Shown piece by piece: positions 36,534 through 45,247 of a stretch of DNA of 64,000 nucleotides (positions are counted from its first letter, which is position 1; each line of letters begins with the position of its first letter). The position numbers were made by a program, and so were the translations under genes. This DNA comes from JAEVLT01 sp050496765 (GTDB taxonomy: Bacteria; Bacillota; Bacilli; Bacillales; Cytobacillaceae), in the NCBI RefSeq assembly GCF_050496765.1, contig NZ_JBNWEO010000009.1:100310-164309 (forward strand). The letters are read 5' to 3'. The notes under the pieces were generated by a model. That model saw only the letters and a program-made list of their open reading frames with translations. It was not told the origin of the DNA and did no database searches.

Positions 36534-38570
36534 GTGAACGATTTGGACAGGCTCCTATTTAAAGTGAATAGAGAATTGTTTGATTTAAATGCGATGGAAA
36601 TGGATCCGGTGTTGATCCACTTTTTTAAAAAAATCGATATTGCCGGGCAGTCGTTTGAAATGGAAAATGACAAAGGCGTACGCCGGAAGTTCTCAATTGA
36701 TTGGAATGAATTGCTGCTGCAAGGAAGAGGAATCAAAGGTTTTTTCTCTCCGTATTCATCAGAAGTGTTAGCCATTGAATGTACAGATGACGGCAGAATC
36801 TACGTAACACCTCCTGTTCGCATAACTAGCGACTCTCTTGGCAAAGAAATAGTTAATAAAGAACACAGCAAAGAGGTGTTAGGCGCGCTAGCCGGTTTTT
36901 CGAATCATCCCGACAAATGGTTTCAATTGTACCAAATCTCCAAAACGTTCAAAGTCGCTGCCAGTCAAGAAGAGTTGATTTGTCTGCCCTATGTCCGGGA
37001 AATTGAGGCGTTTGACTACCAAATTAATACCGCAAAAGCAGTTATTAACCGCTTTAAAGGGCGTGTATTATTAAGTGATGAAGTGGGACTTGGCAAAACA
37101 GTCGAGGCCGGGCTAACGATGCTTGAATATATTATGCGTGGCTTGGTCAAGAAAGTTTTAATTCTCGTTCCTCCCTCACTCGTTGGTCAATGGGAAAATG
37201 AAATGAAAAGGAAGTTTAACCAAGACTTTATCCGGGCAGATCATGCCGATTTTAAAAACATGGGAGAAAAAGCATGGGCATACTTCCCAAAAGTAATTGC
37301 ATCCATCGACATGGCGAAACGCAAAAATCACCGCGAAGCCATTTTTGCGCAGCATTATGATTTAGTGATCGTCGATGAAGCTCACCATCTAAAAAACAGG
37401 GCGACACAGAAATGGCAGTTTGTAAACGGAATTAACAAAAAATATATTTTCCTGCTAACGGCAACCCCTGTACAAAACCATCTCGAGGAACTGTACAATT
37501 TAATCACACTGTTAAAACCTGGGCAATTACGAACGTATAGCTATTTTAAAAAGAATTTCGTTGAAAGCAAGGATGGAATAGAGGTCAAGAATGCCGATAA
37601 ATTGAAGAACTTGCTGGCGGATGTGATGATCCGCAACAAACGCAGCAATGTCGATGTCAAGTTTACCAAACGATTTGCCTATACGAAAACCGTTGCTCTT
37701 TCAACAGAAGAAAAGCTTCTCTATGATGACATGAGCAACTTTATTCGCCAGTATTACAACAAGCAGCATCCTGTCTTCAACCGTTTTTTGCTTAAAACGC
37801 TTCAAGAGCAAATCGGCAGTTCCATGGTTGCCGTTGTTCCTTCCTTAGAGAGGCTTGTAGTGAACGGCAAATTATCTGAATTTGATCGCAAAAAAATTGA
37901 CCGATTTCTTCACCAAGCCACTGCCATTGTTCAAAACAACGGTGAAAAGAACAGCAAACTTGATGAACTTGTCGCGATCCTCGAACGTTTTAACGATAAA
38001 ATGCTTATTTTTACAAAATTTGCTTCAACACAGGCCTATTTAAGTAAAATGCTCAAAGAACGTGGCTTTCAAGTGGCAGAGTTTCATGGCGGCTTGCGCC
38101 GAAAGGAAAAAGAAGAGCAAATTGCTTACTTTCGCGAAAAGGCAGATGTGCTCGTTAGTACGGAGGTAGGCGGAGAAGGGCGGAATTTACAATTTTGTCA
38201 CGGGATGATTAATTTTGACTTGCCATGGAATCCAATGGCGATTGAACAGCGAATTGGGCGGATTCACCGGATTGGCCAAGAACGCGATGTGTATGTCTAC
38301 AACCTCGCATCCAGCGACACGATTGAGTACTATATATTGGATTTATTGGATCGAAAAATTAACATGTTTGAACTGGTCGTTGGTGAGGTCGATGCGATTC
38401 TCGGTGACATTGAAGAAAAGGAAGATTTTTCGGAACTGGTGATGAATGCCTGGGTAAATGCTGAATCAATGGAAGAAGTGGAATCTGAACTGGATCAAAT
38501 TGGCCAAGTGCTTCTTGAAAATAAACAAAAGCTGGCAAAGCAAAAGCAGTTAGATCAGGATTTGTTCTAA
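36534..38570 (+). CDS. SNF2-family DEAD/DEAH-box helicase (RapA-like)
   Basis: 678 residues. An N-terminal accessory region (about 1-150) precedes two RecA-like domains. Walker A is LLSDEVGLGKTVEAGL, motif II VIVDEAHHLKN, motif III LLTATPVQN. The C-terminal lobe has LIFTKFASTQAY and motif VI-type IEQRIGRIHRIGQERDV. SNF2/RapA ATPases move along duplex DNA or remodel protein-DNA complexes. It lies 15 nt before a second gene and forms an operon with it. No nuclease or methylase neighbours were seen, so the role (repair, transcription recycling or defence) is open. Confidence 0.85.
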   Translation: MNDLDRLLFKVNRELFDLNAMEMDPVLIHFFKKIDIAGQSFEMENDKGVRRKFSIDWNELLLQGRGIKGFFSPYSSEVLAIECTDDGRIYVTPPVRITSDSLGKEIVNKEHSKEVLGALAGFSNHPDKWFQLYQISKTFKVAASQEELICLPYVREIEAFDYQINTAKAVINRFKGRVLLSDEVGLGKTVEAGLTMLEYIMRGLVKKVLILVPPSLVGQWENEMKRKFNQDFIRADHADFKNMGEKAWAYFPKVIASIDMAKRKNHREAIFAQHYDLVIVDEAHHLKNRATQKWQFVNGINKKYIFLLTATPVQNHLEELYNLITLLKPGQLRTYSYFKKNFVESKDGIEVKNADKLKNLLADVMIRNKRSNVDVKFTKRFAYTKTVALSTEEKLLYDDMSNFIRQYYNKQHPVFNRFLLKTLQEQIGSSMVAVVPSLERLVVNGKLSEFDRKKIDRFLHQATAIVQNNGEKNSKLDELVAILERFNDKMLIFTKFASTQAYLSKMLKERGFQVAEFHGGLRRKEKEEQIAYFREKADVLVSTEVGGEGRNLQFCHGMINFDLPWNPMAIEQRIGRIHRIGQERDVYVYNLASSDTIEYYILDLLDRKINMFELVVGEVDAILGDIEEKEDFSELVMNAWVNAESMEEVESELDQIGQVLLENKQKLAKQKQLDQDLF

Positions 38571-38585
38571 GATGGAGGTGTTACG

Positions 38586-39557
38586 ATGCAATTGCAGCAA
38601 TTTGTTACGGAAGTGATGGAGGAAATCGGCGGGATCGTCGAGCCCCTAGAATATGCGTTGTGCAGTGTGCTCATTCCTGAACCTTATACATCTTACTTTC
38701 AAAACCGGTCGGAAATGTTACTAGCCTTTGATTTTGAAGTGGCTCAAGAAAATCCGGAGGCTGAATTTGTGACATTTGGAAGTTATATATTGGAGCAAGT
38801 CCTCGTCATTTTGGAAAAACAGGCAGTGAGCACGCTCCGCTTTGCGGAGGTCGAGCGCTTAGAGGTCGGTAACTCTTTGAAAAAAATTTCGGAGTTCCTG
38901 CTAAATGAGCATGGCCGGATCAAGATTGAAGAGGAAAGGCCAGTTTTGGGAATTTGGGCGGTGTTCAATTATCAACTATCCTACATTTCAGATGAAAAAA
39001 TGGAAAAGACCGATCAAGTTTGGGTGAATTTACTGACAGGTGAAATTAGCTTGACAATGAAGGAAGAGCAAAATCGCATTGTCTATAAGCAAAAGCCGCT
39101 GTATACCTATCCGGTACCCGTTCAAATAGATCTCTCCAAAGCATTGAGCATCGCTACCGATTTTTTGAAAGAACAGGCAGAACAAGAAAAGAATACTGAA
39201 TCACAATCAGTTGCCTACAAAAAAGATGTCATGAGAATTACAAACTATTATATGGATCTACTAGCGGAAAATGAAAAGCGGGGAAGACGAGCAGGACTTA
39301 GCGAGGAGAAGCAAAAAGAAATAAAAGCAAAGTCTGCTGCGATTGAACTTGAACGGGACAAGCAGCTGCAGGATATTTACAACAAATACCATGAACAAAC
39401 GGAAATACGGCTGGATAATGGAATTTTGTATTTTATTCCGCTGTTAGAATTTAAAGTGGCTATTGAATTCAGGAGCGACCACACGCAAAGAATACTTTAC
39501 TATAATCCAATTACAAAGCAGTTTTTTGAAAGGCGTGTCGAAACGGCAATGGTTTAA
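38586..39557 (+). CDS. SNF2-helicase-associated protein of unknown function
   Basis: 323 residues, soluble and acidic. Residues 1-85 (VEPLEYALCSVLIPEPYTSY, then FQNRSEMLLAFDFEVAQENP, EAEFVTFGSYILEQVLVI) recall a segment also seen at the ends of some bacterial and archaeal SNF2 helicases. A coiled-coil-like stretch occurs at about 225-270. GGAGG lies 7 nt before its ATG, and it follows the helicase gene by 15 nt, so the two are very likely partners. No catalytic motif was recognised. Confidence 0.6.
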   Translation: MQLQQFVTEVMEEIGGIVEPLEYALCSVLIPEPYTSYFQNRSEMLLAFDFEVAQENPEAEFVTFGSYILEQVLVILEKQAVSTLRFAEVERLEVGNSLKKISEFLLNEHGRIKIEEERPVLGIWAVFNYQLSYISDEKMEKTDQVWVNLLTGEISLTMKEEQNRIVYKQKPLYTYPVPVQIDLSKALSIATDFLKEQAEQEKNTESQSVAYKKDVMRITNYYMDLLAENEKRGRRAGLSEEKQKEIKAKSAAIELERDKQLQDIYNKYHEQTEIRLDNGILYFIPLLEFKVAIEFRSDHTQRILYYNPITKQFFERRVETAMV

Positions 39558-39641
39558 GTTTGACAAGATGATGGATTGAATCTGTAAATTCGCCATATGG
39601 TAAAATAAATGACAAATCTGCAGGTAAAAGGGGATGGAAAA

Positions 39642-39836
39642 ATGGGATTAGCTGAGAAGCACATGGTCTCATTCGACGAGTTTCTAAAGATGCGGGAAAC
39701 AAGCGAAAACAGGTTCGAATATATTGATGGGACTGTTTATATGTCACCATCTCCCTCAACAAAGCATCAAAGGGTATCGGAAAACCTGCAATTAAAGCTC
39801 GGAATATTTCTTGAATTTTCTAAGCGGAAAATGTAG
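39642..39836 (+). pseudogene. Truncated Uma2-family (DUF820) endonuclease
   Basis: About 64 residues matching only the N-terminal third of Uma2/DUF820 PD-(D/E)XK proteins (FDEFLKMRETSENRFEYIDG, then TVYMSPSPSTKHQRVSENL). The family is normally about 180-200 residues. Translation ends at TAG just after EFSKRKM and no further homologous sequence follows, so the catalytic D-ExK part is missing. Confidence 0.65.
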
Positions 39837-40001
39837 CGGGTTGGAACATCTTCACCAATGTGGAGGTGTTTTTTGTTCAATCCAATTACCCTTTAATCCC
39901 TTTAACACGAACATTACGATAAAATTTCTAATAAATGTTCATATTTTGCTTGATTCTCGATTGTAAATTTGTTATATTAGCAAAGTAATAATCTTAAATA
40001 T

Positions 40002-40208
40002 CATAACTCGTATATGCTCGGTAATATGGTCTGAGCGTCTCTACCTGGTTCCCAATGAAAGAACCGGACTACGGGGTGAAGTATTTGGCTGTCTGTTTTT
40101 TGGAAACAGCCAGTTCATAATTGGCATATCATTTTGCCCAATTATCAATACTTTAACTTTCGTAGGTCTAGAGGGGTAGAAACGATTTCTACATTTCTGG
40201 ACTTTTTT
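40002..40208 (+). ncRNA. Guanine-class purine riboswitch with terminator
   Basis: Aptamer at 40002-40080. P2 is GCTCGG/CTGAGC with a TAATATGG loop, J2/3 is GTCTCTACC, P3 is GGTTC/GAACC with CCAATGAAA, then GGACTACG. The base at the ligand-pairing position is C (GACTACG), which indicates guanine/hypoxanthine rather than adenine. About 85 nt on, a strong terminator (GTCTAGAGGGGTAGAAA pairing to TTTCTAC...GGAC, 40166-40202, T6) forms the OFF state. It controls the exported nucleosidase-like gene at 40260. Confidence 0.88.
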
Positions 40209-40259
40209 ATTTGGGAAAAATTCATCGAGTGACGAACAACAGTGGGAGGAGTGGTTATT

Positions 40260-41138
40260 TTGAAAAAGAAAATGCGATGGAATTCTGTCTTGCTCGCAGC
40301 AGTTGTTGTCCTTTTGCTATCGTTTGCAGTGGAAAAATCCGCTTTTCAACAGCCAACGAAAGCTGAAGGCGCCCAATGGCCGATCATCATTGAAGGGGCC
40401 ATGCCAATCGAAGCTGAAAATTTTGCTCAACGGTTAGAAAAAGTAAAGCAAGAACAATCGGGGAATTTTGTGTTTTACAAAGGAACTTTAAATAAATACC
40501 CTGTCATTGTCGTTAAAACAGGGAAAGGGATGGAGAATACAGCAGCTGCAACAACGCTTGCGATTGAAAAATACAACCCGGTTGCCATCATCGACCAAGG
40601 GACGGCCGGAGGGCACGATCCGAATTTAAACGTATTTGATATTGTTTTAGGAAAAAGGGTAACCAATATCGGTTCATTAAAAACTGAACCGAAAGATAAA
40701 AACCAAGGAATGGATCCGTCTCAATGGATTCCAATGGACTTAATGGCTTCTGAAGGAAGCGGGTCCGATGCCAATGCTGAAAAAATCCGTTACTATGATG
40801 GTGATAGCGGCCTGCTTGCAGCTGCAAATGCGGTGAAAGAGAAATACACAAAGGGGAAAGTGGTAGAAGGGACAATCGGTTCTGCAGACGTTTGGAACAA
40901 TGAAGTGGACCGGATTAACTGGTTCCATACCACATATGGTACTTCTGCTGAAGAGATGGAAGGGGCTGCAGCCGCGCAAATGGCTAAAGCGTATAATGTG
41001 CCGTTTTTGGATATTCGGATTCTGTCCAATAATAAAACAAACGGTGGCAAGTACAACCCGAACACCGCAGTAGCTAACCAAGAATTTGTTTACGAAGTCG
41101 TGAAAAAATATATCGCTTCAATAAAAAAAGAAAAATAG
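40260..41138 (+). CDS. Exported PNP/MTAN-family nucleoside hydrolase or phosphorylase
   Basis: 292 residues from the TTG at 40260 (GGAGG 9 nt upstream). An N-terminal signal or anchor (KKKMRWNSVLLAAVVVLLLS) precedes a PNP_UDP_1 domain: VVKTGKGMENTAAATTLAIE, IIDQGTAGGHDPNLNVFDIV, and the ribose-binding EEMEGAAAAQMAK. Where MTA/SAH nucleosidases have the catalytic SD motif, this protein reads RILSNN, with Asn. It probably releases purine bases outside the membrane, which fits its guanine riboswitch. Annotation tools would likely call it MTA/SAH nucleosidase. Confidence 0.75.
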   Translation: MKKKMRWNSVLLAAVVVLLLSFAVEKSAFQQPTKAEGAQWPIIIEGAMPIEAENFAQRLEKVKQEQSGNFVFYKGTLNKYPVIVVKTGKGMENTAAATTLAIEKYNPVAIIDQGTAGGHDPNLNVFDIVLGKRVTNIGSLKTEPKDKNQGMDPSQWIPMDLMASEGSGSDANAEKIRYYDGDSGLLAAANAVKEKYTKGKVVEGTIGSADVWNNEVDRINWFHTTYGTSAEEMEGAAAAQMAKAYNVPFLDIRILSNNKTNGGKYNPNTAVANQEFVYEVVKKYIASIKKEK

Positions 41139-41249
41139 GGTCCAGACTTCCGTATGGGAGCAAATGGGTTTGACCCGTTGAACAAATATGCTAGAATTTA
41201 AAATTATCGTACAATGATTTAAACATGCAATGATCGTTATGGGGAAAAA

Positions 41250-41427
41250 CTATAGCGGGAGCAATTTCTGGAGAGTCCGCAAATTTTGCGGCGCCGAAGG
41301 GTTCACAATCTCAGGCAAAAGGACAGAAGTATAAGAAGATTGTTTTGCTATTCTTCCGGATAGTATAAGACGATTTTCTATTCTGACGTCGAAAGAGATT
41401 GGAGCATACCAATCTCTTTTTTTTTTT
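41250..41427 (+). ncRNA. Glycine riboswitch with terminator
   Basis: Conserved glycine-aptamer blocks are present in order: GGAGAGTCCGC (41270-41280), GCGGCGCCGAAGGGTTCACA, ATCTCAGGCAAAAGGACAGA (41309-41328). Only one well-conserved aptamer is evident, so it looks like a singlet. A terminator follows: AAAGAGATTGG/CCAATCTCTTT (41392-41402, 41409-41419) with a long T-run. It lies directly before a CycA-type permease gene, so glycine level should set expression of a glycine/D-amino-acid importer. Confidence 0.85.
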
Positions 41428-41453
41428 ACACTATCATTAAGGGGGAATGAAAC

Positions 41454-42809
41454 GTGGCACAGCAAGAGCTAAAAAGAGATCTAAAAAATCGGCATGTTCA
41501 ACTAATAGCGATTGGGGGCACGATCGGGACAGGCTTATTTTTAGGATCAGGTAAAGCAATTCAATTGGCAGGGCCTTCTATTTTATTCGCTTATCTGATT
41601 GTCGGAATTGCGGTCTTCTTCGTCATGAGGGCTTTAGGTGAATTGCTTCTATCAAATGCCGGCTATCAATCGTTTACGGATTTTGCCACCGATTATATCG
41701 GGCCGTGGGCTGGTTTTGTAACAGGATGGACGTATTGGTTTTGCTGGATTATGACGGCAATGGCGGATATTATCGCTGTTGGGGTGTACGTACGATATTG
41801 GTTTAATATTCCGCAATGGATTCCCGCGTTGGTCATTTTAATTATTTTGCTGGGCTTTAATTTATTGACAGTCAAACTTTTTGGAGAGTTAGAGTTTTGG
41901 TTCGCTATCATTAAAGTCATTACGATTCTTGTTTTGATTAGTATTGGTGTTGTTTTGCTTATTGCCGGCTTTAAAACAGAAGCAGGATCGGTTTCGGTGA
42001 AAAATCTTTGGTCTTATGGGGGCATGTTTCCGAATGGGGTATCCGGGTTTTTATATTCCTTCCAAATGGTTGTCTTTGCGTTTGTGGGGGTTGAATTAGT
42101 CGGTGTATCAGCTGCGGAAACTTCCAATCCGAAAAAGAACATCCCATCTGCCATTAATAAGATTCCGGTAAGAATCCTGTTTTTCTATGTGGGAGCACTT
42201 TTCATTCTCTTAACGATTAACCCATGGAACGAATTAAATGCAGCAACAAGCCCGTTTGTCAAAACATTCAGTTTAGTCGGGATTCCGATTGCCGCAGGTA
42301 TTATTAATTTTGTTGTCTTAACATCTGCAGCATCGGCATGCAATAGCGGTTTGTTTTCGACGAGCCGGATTTTATATAACTTAAGCATCCATCAAGAAGG
42401 GCCGGCCAATTTTGCCAAATTAAATAAGAATAAAGTCCCGAGCAACGCTTTGGTGACTTCCGCTATCGTCCTTTCTGTTGGCGCCCTTTTGAGCAAAATC
42501 ATTCCGGAGCAGGCTTTCGGAATTGTGACAACGATTAGCGCCATTTGTTTTATTTGGGTCTGGGGAATCATTTTGGTTTCACATTTACGCTATACAAAAA
42601 CACGCCCGGATTTACGAAAAAAATCGATTTTCAAAGCGCCTTTAACACCATTTATGAACTATGTTGTCCTTGCGTTGTTTGTTTTTATCTTAGCGATCAT
42701 GCTGTTTGCTGAATCAACTCGTGCCGCCTTATTGCTGACACCTGTATGGTTTATCGTATTGTTTATTTTGTATTTTGCAAAAAGAAAAATGGTTGCTAGT
42801 TTAGAATAA
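41454..42809 (+). CDS. cycA: D-serine/D-alanine/glycine : H+ symporter, CycA-like
   Basis: 451 residues, 12 membrane helices, amino acid transporter (AAT) family of the APC superfamily. Very close to E. coli CycA in pattern: LKNRHVQLIAIGGTIGTGLF, RALGELLLSNAGYQSFTDFA, GPWAGFVTGWTYWFCWIMT, VAFAFVGVELVG-type helix 6, and FVVLTSAASACNSGLFSTSR. Starts at GTG 41454 with AGGGGGAA upstream. The glycine riboswitch in its leader independently supports glycine as a substrate. Confidence 0.9.
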   Translation: MAQQELKRDLKNRHVQLIAIGGTIGTGLFLGSGKAIQLAGPSILFAYLIVGIAVFFVMRALGELLLSNAGYQSFTDFATDYIGPWAGFVTGWTYWFCWIMTAMADIIAVGVYVRYWFNIPQWIPALVILIILLGFNLLTVKLFGELEFWFAIIKVITILVLISIGVVLLIAGFKTEAGSVSVKNLWSYGGMFPNGVSGFLYSFQMVVFAFVGVELVGVSAAETSNPKKNIPSAINKIPVRILFFYVGALFILLTINPWNELNAATSPFVKTFSLVGIPIAAGIINFVVLTSAASACNSGLFSTSRILYNLSIHQEGPANFAKLNKNKVPSNALVTSAIVLSVGALLSKIIPEQAFGIVTTISAICFIWVWGIILVSHLRYTKTRPDLRKKSIFKAPLTPFMNYVVLALFVFILAIMLFAESTRAALLLTPVWFIVLFILYFAKRKMVASLE

Positions 42810-42823
42810 GTAGTGTGTAGGTC

Positions 42824-43316
42824 GAATTCTTCTTGAAATGCGTCGAATTCATCTGAAAGTGCGTCGAATTCATCGGAAAGTGCGTCGAATTCCATCGGAA
42901 GTGCGTCGAATTCATCGGAAAGTGCGTCGAATTCATCGGAAAGTGCGTCGAATTCATCTGAAAGTGCGTCGAATTCATCGGAAAGTGCGTCGAATTCCAT
43001 CGGAAAGTGCGTCGAATTCATCGGGAAGTGCGTCGAATTCCACCGGAAAGTGCGTCGAATTCATTGGAAAGTGCGTCGAATTCATCGGGAAGTGCGTCGA
43101 ATTCCACCGGAAAGTGCGTCGAATTCATTGGAAAGTGCGTCGAATTCATCGGAAATGCGTCGAATTCCATCGGAAGTGCGTCGAATTCATCGGAAAGTGC
43201 GTCGAATTCATCGGGAAGTGCGTCGAATTCATCGGGAAGTGCGTCGAATTCCACCGGAAAGTGCGTCGAATTCATTGGAAAGTGCGTCGAATTCATCGGA
43301 AAGGAAGTCGAATTCC
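42824..43316. repeat. Minisatellite: about 22 tandem copies of a 21-22-bp unit
   Basis: Unit consensus GTGCGTCGAATTCATCGGAAA (21 bp; a 22-bp form reads CCATCGG or CCACCGG). Each copy contains an EcoRI site. Because a 21-bp unit has no stop in several frames, long false reading frames appear on both strands. A higher-order block of three (CCACCGG, CATTGG, CATCGG variants) recurs three times, showing segmental duplication. It fills the gap between convergent cycA and degV. No CRISPR-like spacers are present. Confidence 0.9.
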
Positions 43317-43348
43317 TGTCATCCCGTAAGGTTGACGCAAGTAAAAAG

Positions 43349-43388
43349 AAAAAGCTCAGCTGATTTTTAATACAGCCGAGCTTTTTTT
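43349..43388 (+). terminator. Bidirectional terminator between cycA and degV
   Basis: AAAAAGCTCAGCTG/CAGCCGAGCTTTTTTT hairpin with A- and T-runs on both sides. Confidence 0.8.
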
Positions 43389-43394
43389 ATCTTT

Positions 43395-44222
43395 TTAGAA
43401 GGCGATAATCATCCCGTTTTTCCCAGCATAGGTTCCCATGGTCGCTCCCATCTCATTTACGATGACTTCTTTTGGCTGAAACCGGTTCAGGAGTTCCTGC
43501 TTCATTACTTCGGCTTCATCTAAATTGCCAGTGTGAGTAATCCCAAAAGTGACAGTGGAAAAGTCCATCCCTCTTTCTTCAATGATTTCAATGACTCTAC
43601 TAAGCAATTTACGCTTTCCGCGAACTTTTTCAAGGATTTCCACTTTTCCTCCATTCACTCGCTCTAAAATAACCTTAATATTGAGGATTTTGGCTAATGA
43701 ACCTTGAAACCTGCTAAGGCGCCCTCCTTTTACGATATTTTCCAATGTGTCCAGCAAAACAAGAATATTCATCTTTTCTCTGTAAACGGTTAAGTCTGCA
43801 ATGATTTCTTGAATGGAATACCCTTTTTCTGCAAGGTCAGCCGCACGGATCACTTGCATTCCATGACCAATTGATCCGGCCAGTGTATCAAAAATGGTGA
43901 CATTTGCATTGGATAACTCTTTTCCAATGCATGCGGATTGATAGGTTCCACTCAATCCGGACGAAATGGTGAAACATAACAGTTCTGTATCTTTCTCGAA
44001 TTTACTAAAAGTATCAGCAAAAACAGCCGGTGATGGCTGGGAAGTTTTCGGGAGTTCATCCGCAGCAAACATTTTTGTAAAAAATTGTTCCGGCGTCAAA
44101 TCGATTTTTTCCAAATAGTCCTGCCCCTCAATTGTAACCGTCAACGGGACGATTGTTAGATCATAACGTCTTACCAATTCCCATGGTATATCTGCCGAAC
44201 TGTCAGTAATGATTTTAATCAT
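43395..44222 (-). CDS. DegV-family fatty-acid-binding protein
   Basis: 275 residues. Opens MIKIITDSSADIP, with PSPAVFADTF, TISSGLSGTYQSA and the VKGGRLSRFQG motif of DegV proteins, ending MGATMGTYAGKNGMIIAF. DegV/FakB-type proteins bind a fatty acid and present it to the FakA kinase. No fakA is adjacent, so a role in fatty-acid activation is inferred from family only. An upstream GTG (44228) is an alternative start. Confidence 0.88.
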   Translation of the reverse strand: MIKIITDSSADIPWELVRRYDLTIVPLTVTIEGQDYLEKIDLTPEQFFTKMFAADELPKTSQPSPAVFADTFSKFEKDTELLCFTISSGLSGTYQSACIGKELSNANVTIFDTLAGSIGHGMQVIRAADLAEKGYSIQEIIADLTVYREKMNILVLLDTLENIVKGGRLSRFQGSLAKILNIKVILERVNGGKVEILEKVRGKRKLLSRVIEIIEERGMDFSTVTFGITHTGNLDEAEVMKQELLNRFQPKEVIVNEMGATMGTYAGKNGMIIAF

Positions 44223-44228
44223 TCTCAC

Positions 44229-44704
44229 AAAACCCCCTTGAATTCAGTATAACAGTTCAAAGTGTAATGTAGCTATGTGGGTTGGAACGGAGAATAATTT
44301 GTAAACAACTTGAGATTAAGGGAAAAATAAATAGGAATACTGCTAAAATAGGATTAAAACAAGGAGCTGTTACAGTGGATAAAATAACATGGTAGAAAAA
44401 GACTTCAACGATGGGGAACTCTTAATTGCAGAACGGGATATAGCTCAGCTGAAAGTTCCTAATTATATTGAAAATGCATACATATACAGAGTTCAATAAA
44501 GTTGCAAACTACTGGTTATACTAAAAAATTGTCCAGTTTTCTCTTGTGATTATCGGGTTTTATGGCGGAGTGGGTGCGGTGTTTAAAAAGAATAAAAAAT
44601 TTAATCACTCATATTAGCTGTATTGCATTGATTGGAATCCTAGCGGAAATGGCTAGGATTCTGCATTTTTAAATAAATTGAATCCCCTCTATACAAAGGA
44701 AGGT
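44229..44704. other. Intergenic stretch with a decayed short ORF and a hairpin
   Basis: A ribosome-site-like AAGGAGC precedes GTG 44375, but the frame stops after six codons; a one-base shift opens VEKDFNDGELLIAERDIAQL and more to 44499, suggesting a lost small gene. A hairpin GAATCCTAGC/GCTAGGATTC (44635-44661) with a T-rich tail follows. No intact gene. Confidence 0.3.
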
Positions 44705-45214
44705 CTAGATCATTTGTAGCAATTCTTCAATTATTATTTGTTCGTTAGTTGCTTTCGACTTTTTTTTATACGCCATCAATAAACCGTATAGCCATTCATA
44801 TACGTCATCTGAAATATGTTCAATGATTTCAGAATTACTTTCATTCAAAAATGTTTGGACTCCTTTCAAAAATCCCAATCCAAACAATTTAAATTCTGTT
44901 AACATATGTAAACCTTTAAATCGATCCATTTGGGTTGCAAAAGGTTTAAGCGTCTCTTCAATTACCTCATAGGCAGCTTCTGCTGGTTCGACATATTTAA
45001 AGCGGCGGGATCCAGGCCGTTCATAAATATCATCTAGCGTCAATTTATCTAATGCCTGGTATACTTCCGCAGCAAGCGAATCAACATTGATTTTGAGTAG
45101 GTGTTTTTGTACCTTTTCCTCAAGTTTTTTTGCAAGAGAGAGGTCTTCTTCAGCAATAATATGTAATAATTGCCTCGATTCTTTCTCTGTTAACATGGTT
45201 AAAAGTGAATTCAT
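44705..45214 (-). CDS. Hypothetical protein, 169 residues
   Basis: An all-helical, charged, soluble protein (MNSLLTMLTEKESRQLLHII, ending TNEQIIIEELLQMI). The middle segment LAAEVYQALDKLTLDDIYER resembles helical-repeat scaffolds, but no family is claimed. Ribosome site AAAGGAT upstream. It is followed in the same orientation by the disrupted calcium-binding-like gene. Confidence 0.55.
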   Translation of the reverse strand: MNSLLTMLTEKESRQLLHIIAEEDLSLAKKLEEKVQKHLLKINVDSLAAEVYQALDKLTLDDIYERPGSRRFKYVEPAEAAYEVIEETLKPFATQMDRFKGLHMLTEFKLFGLGFLKGVQTFLNESNSEIIEHISDDVYEWLYGLLMAYKKKSKATNEQIIIEELLQMI

Positions 45215-45247
45215 CTAGTTTTATCCTTTCGTTTTTTGCTACAAAGT

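Noticed and set aside
40588..41081. Minus-strand ORFs within the exported nucleosidase gene
   Set aside because: Overlapping antisense frames without family signatures.
42824..43316. CRISPR array at the tandem repeat
   Set aside because: Units are contiguous with no unique spacers, and the unit does not resemble the type I-C repeat.
42838..43370. Several overlapping long ORFs rich in RRIH, NSTH and EFDAL repeats on both strands
   Set aside because: They result from a 21-22-bp tandem repeat without stop codons; there are no ribosome sites, and frames change with each 22-bp unit.
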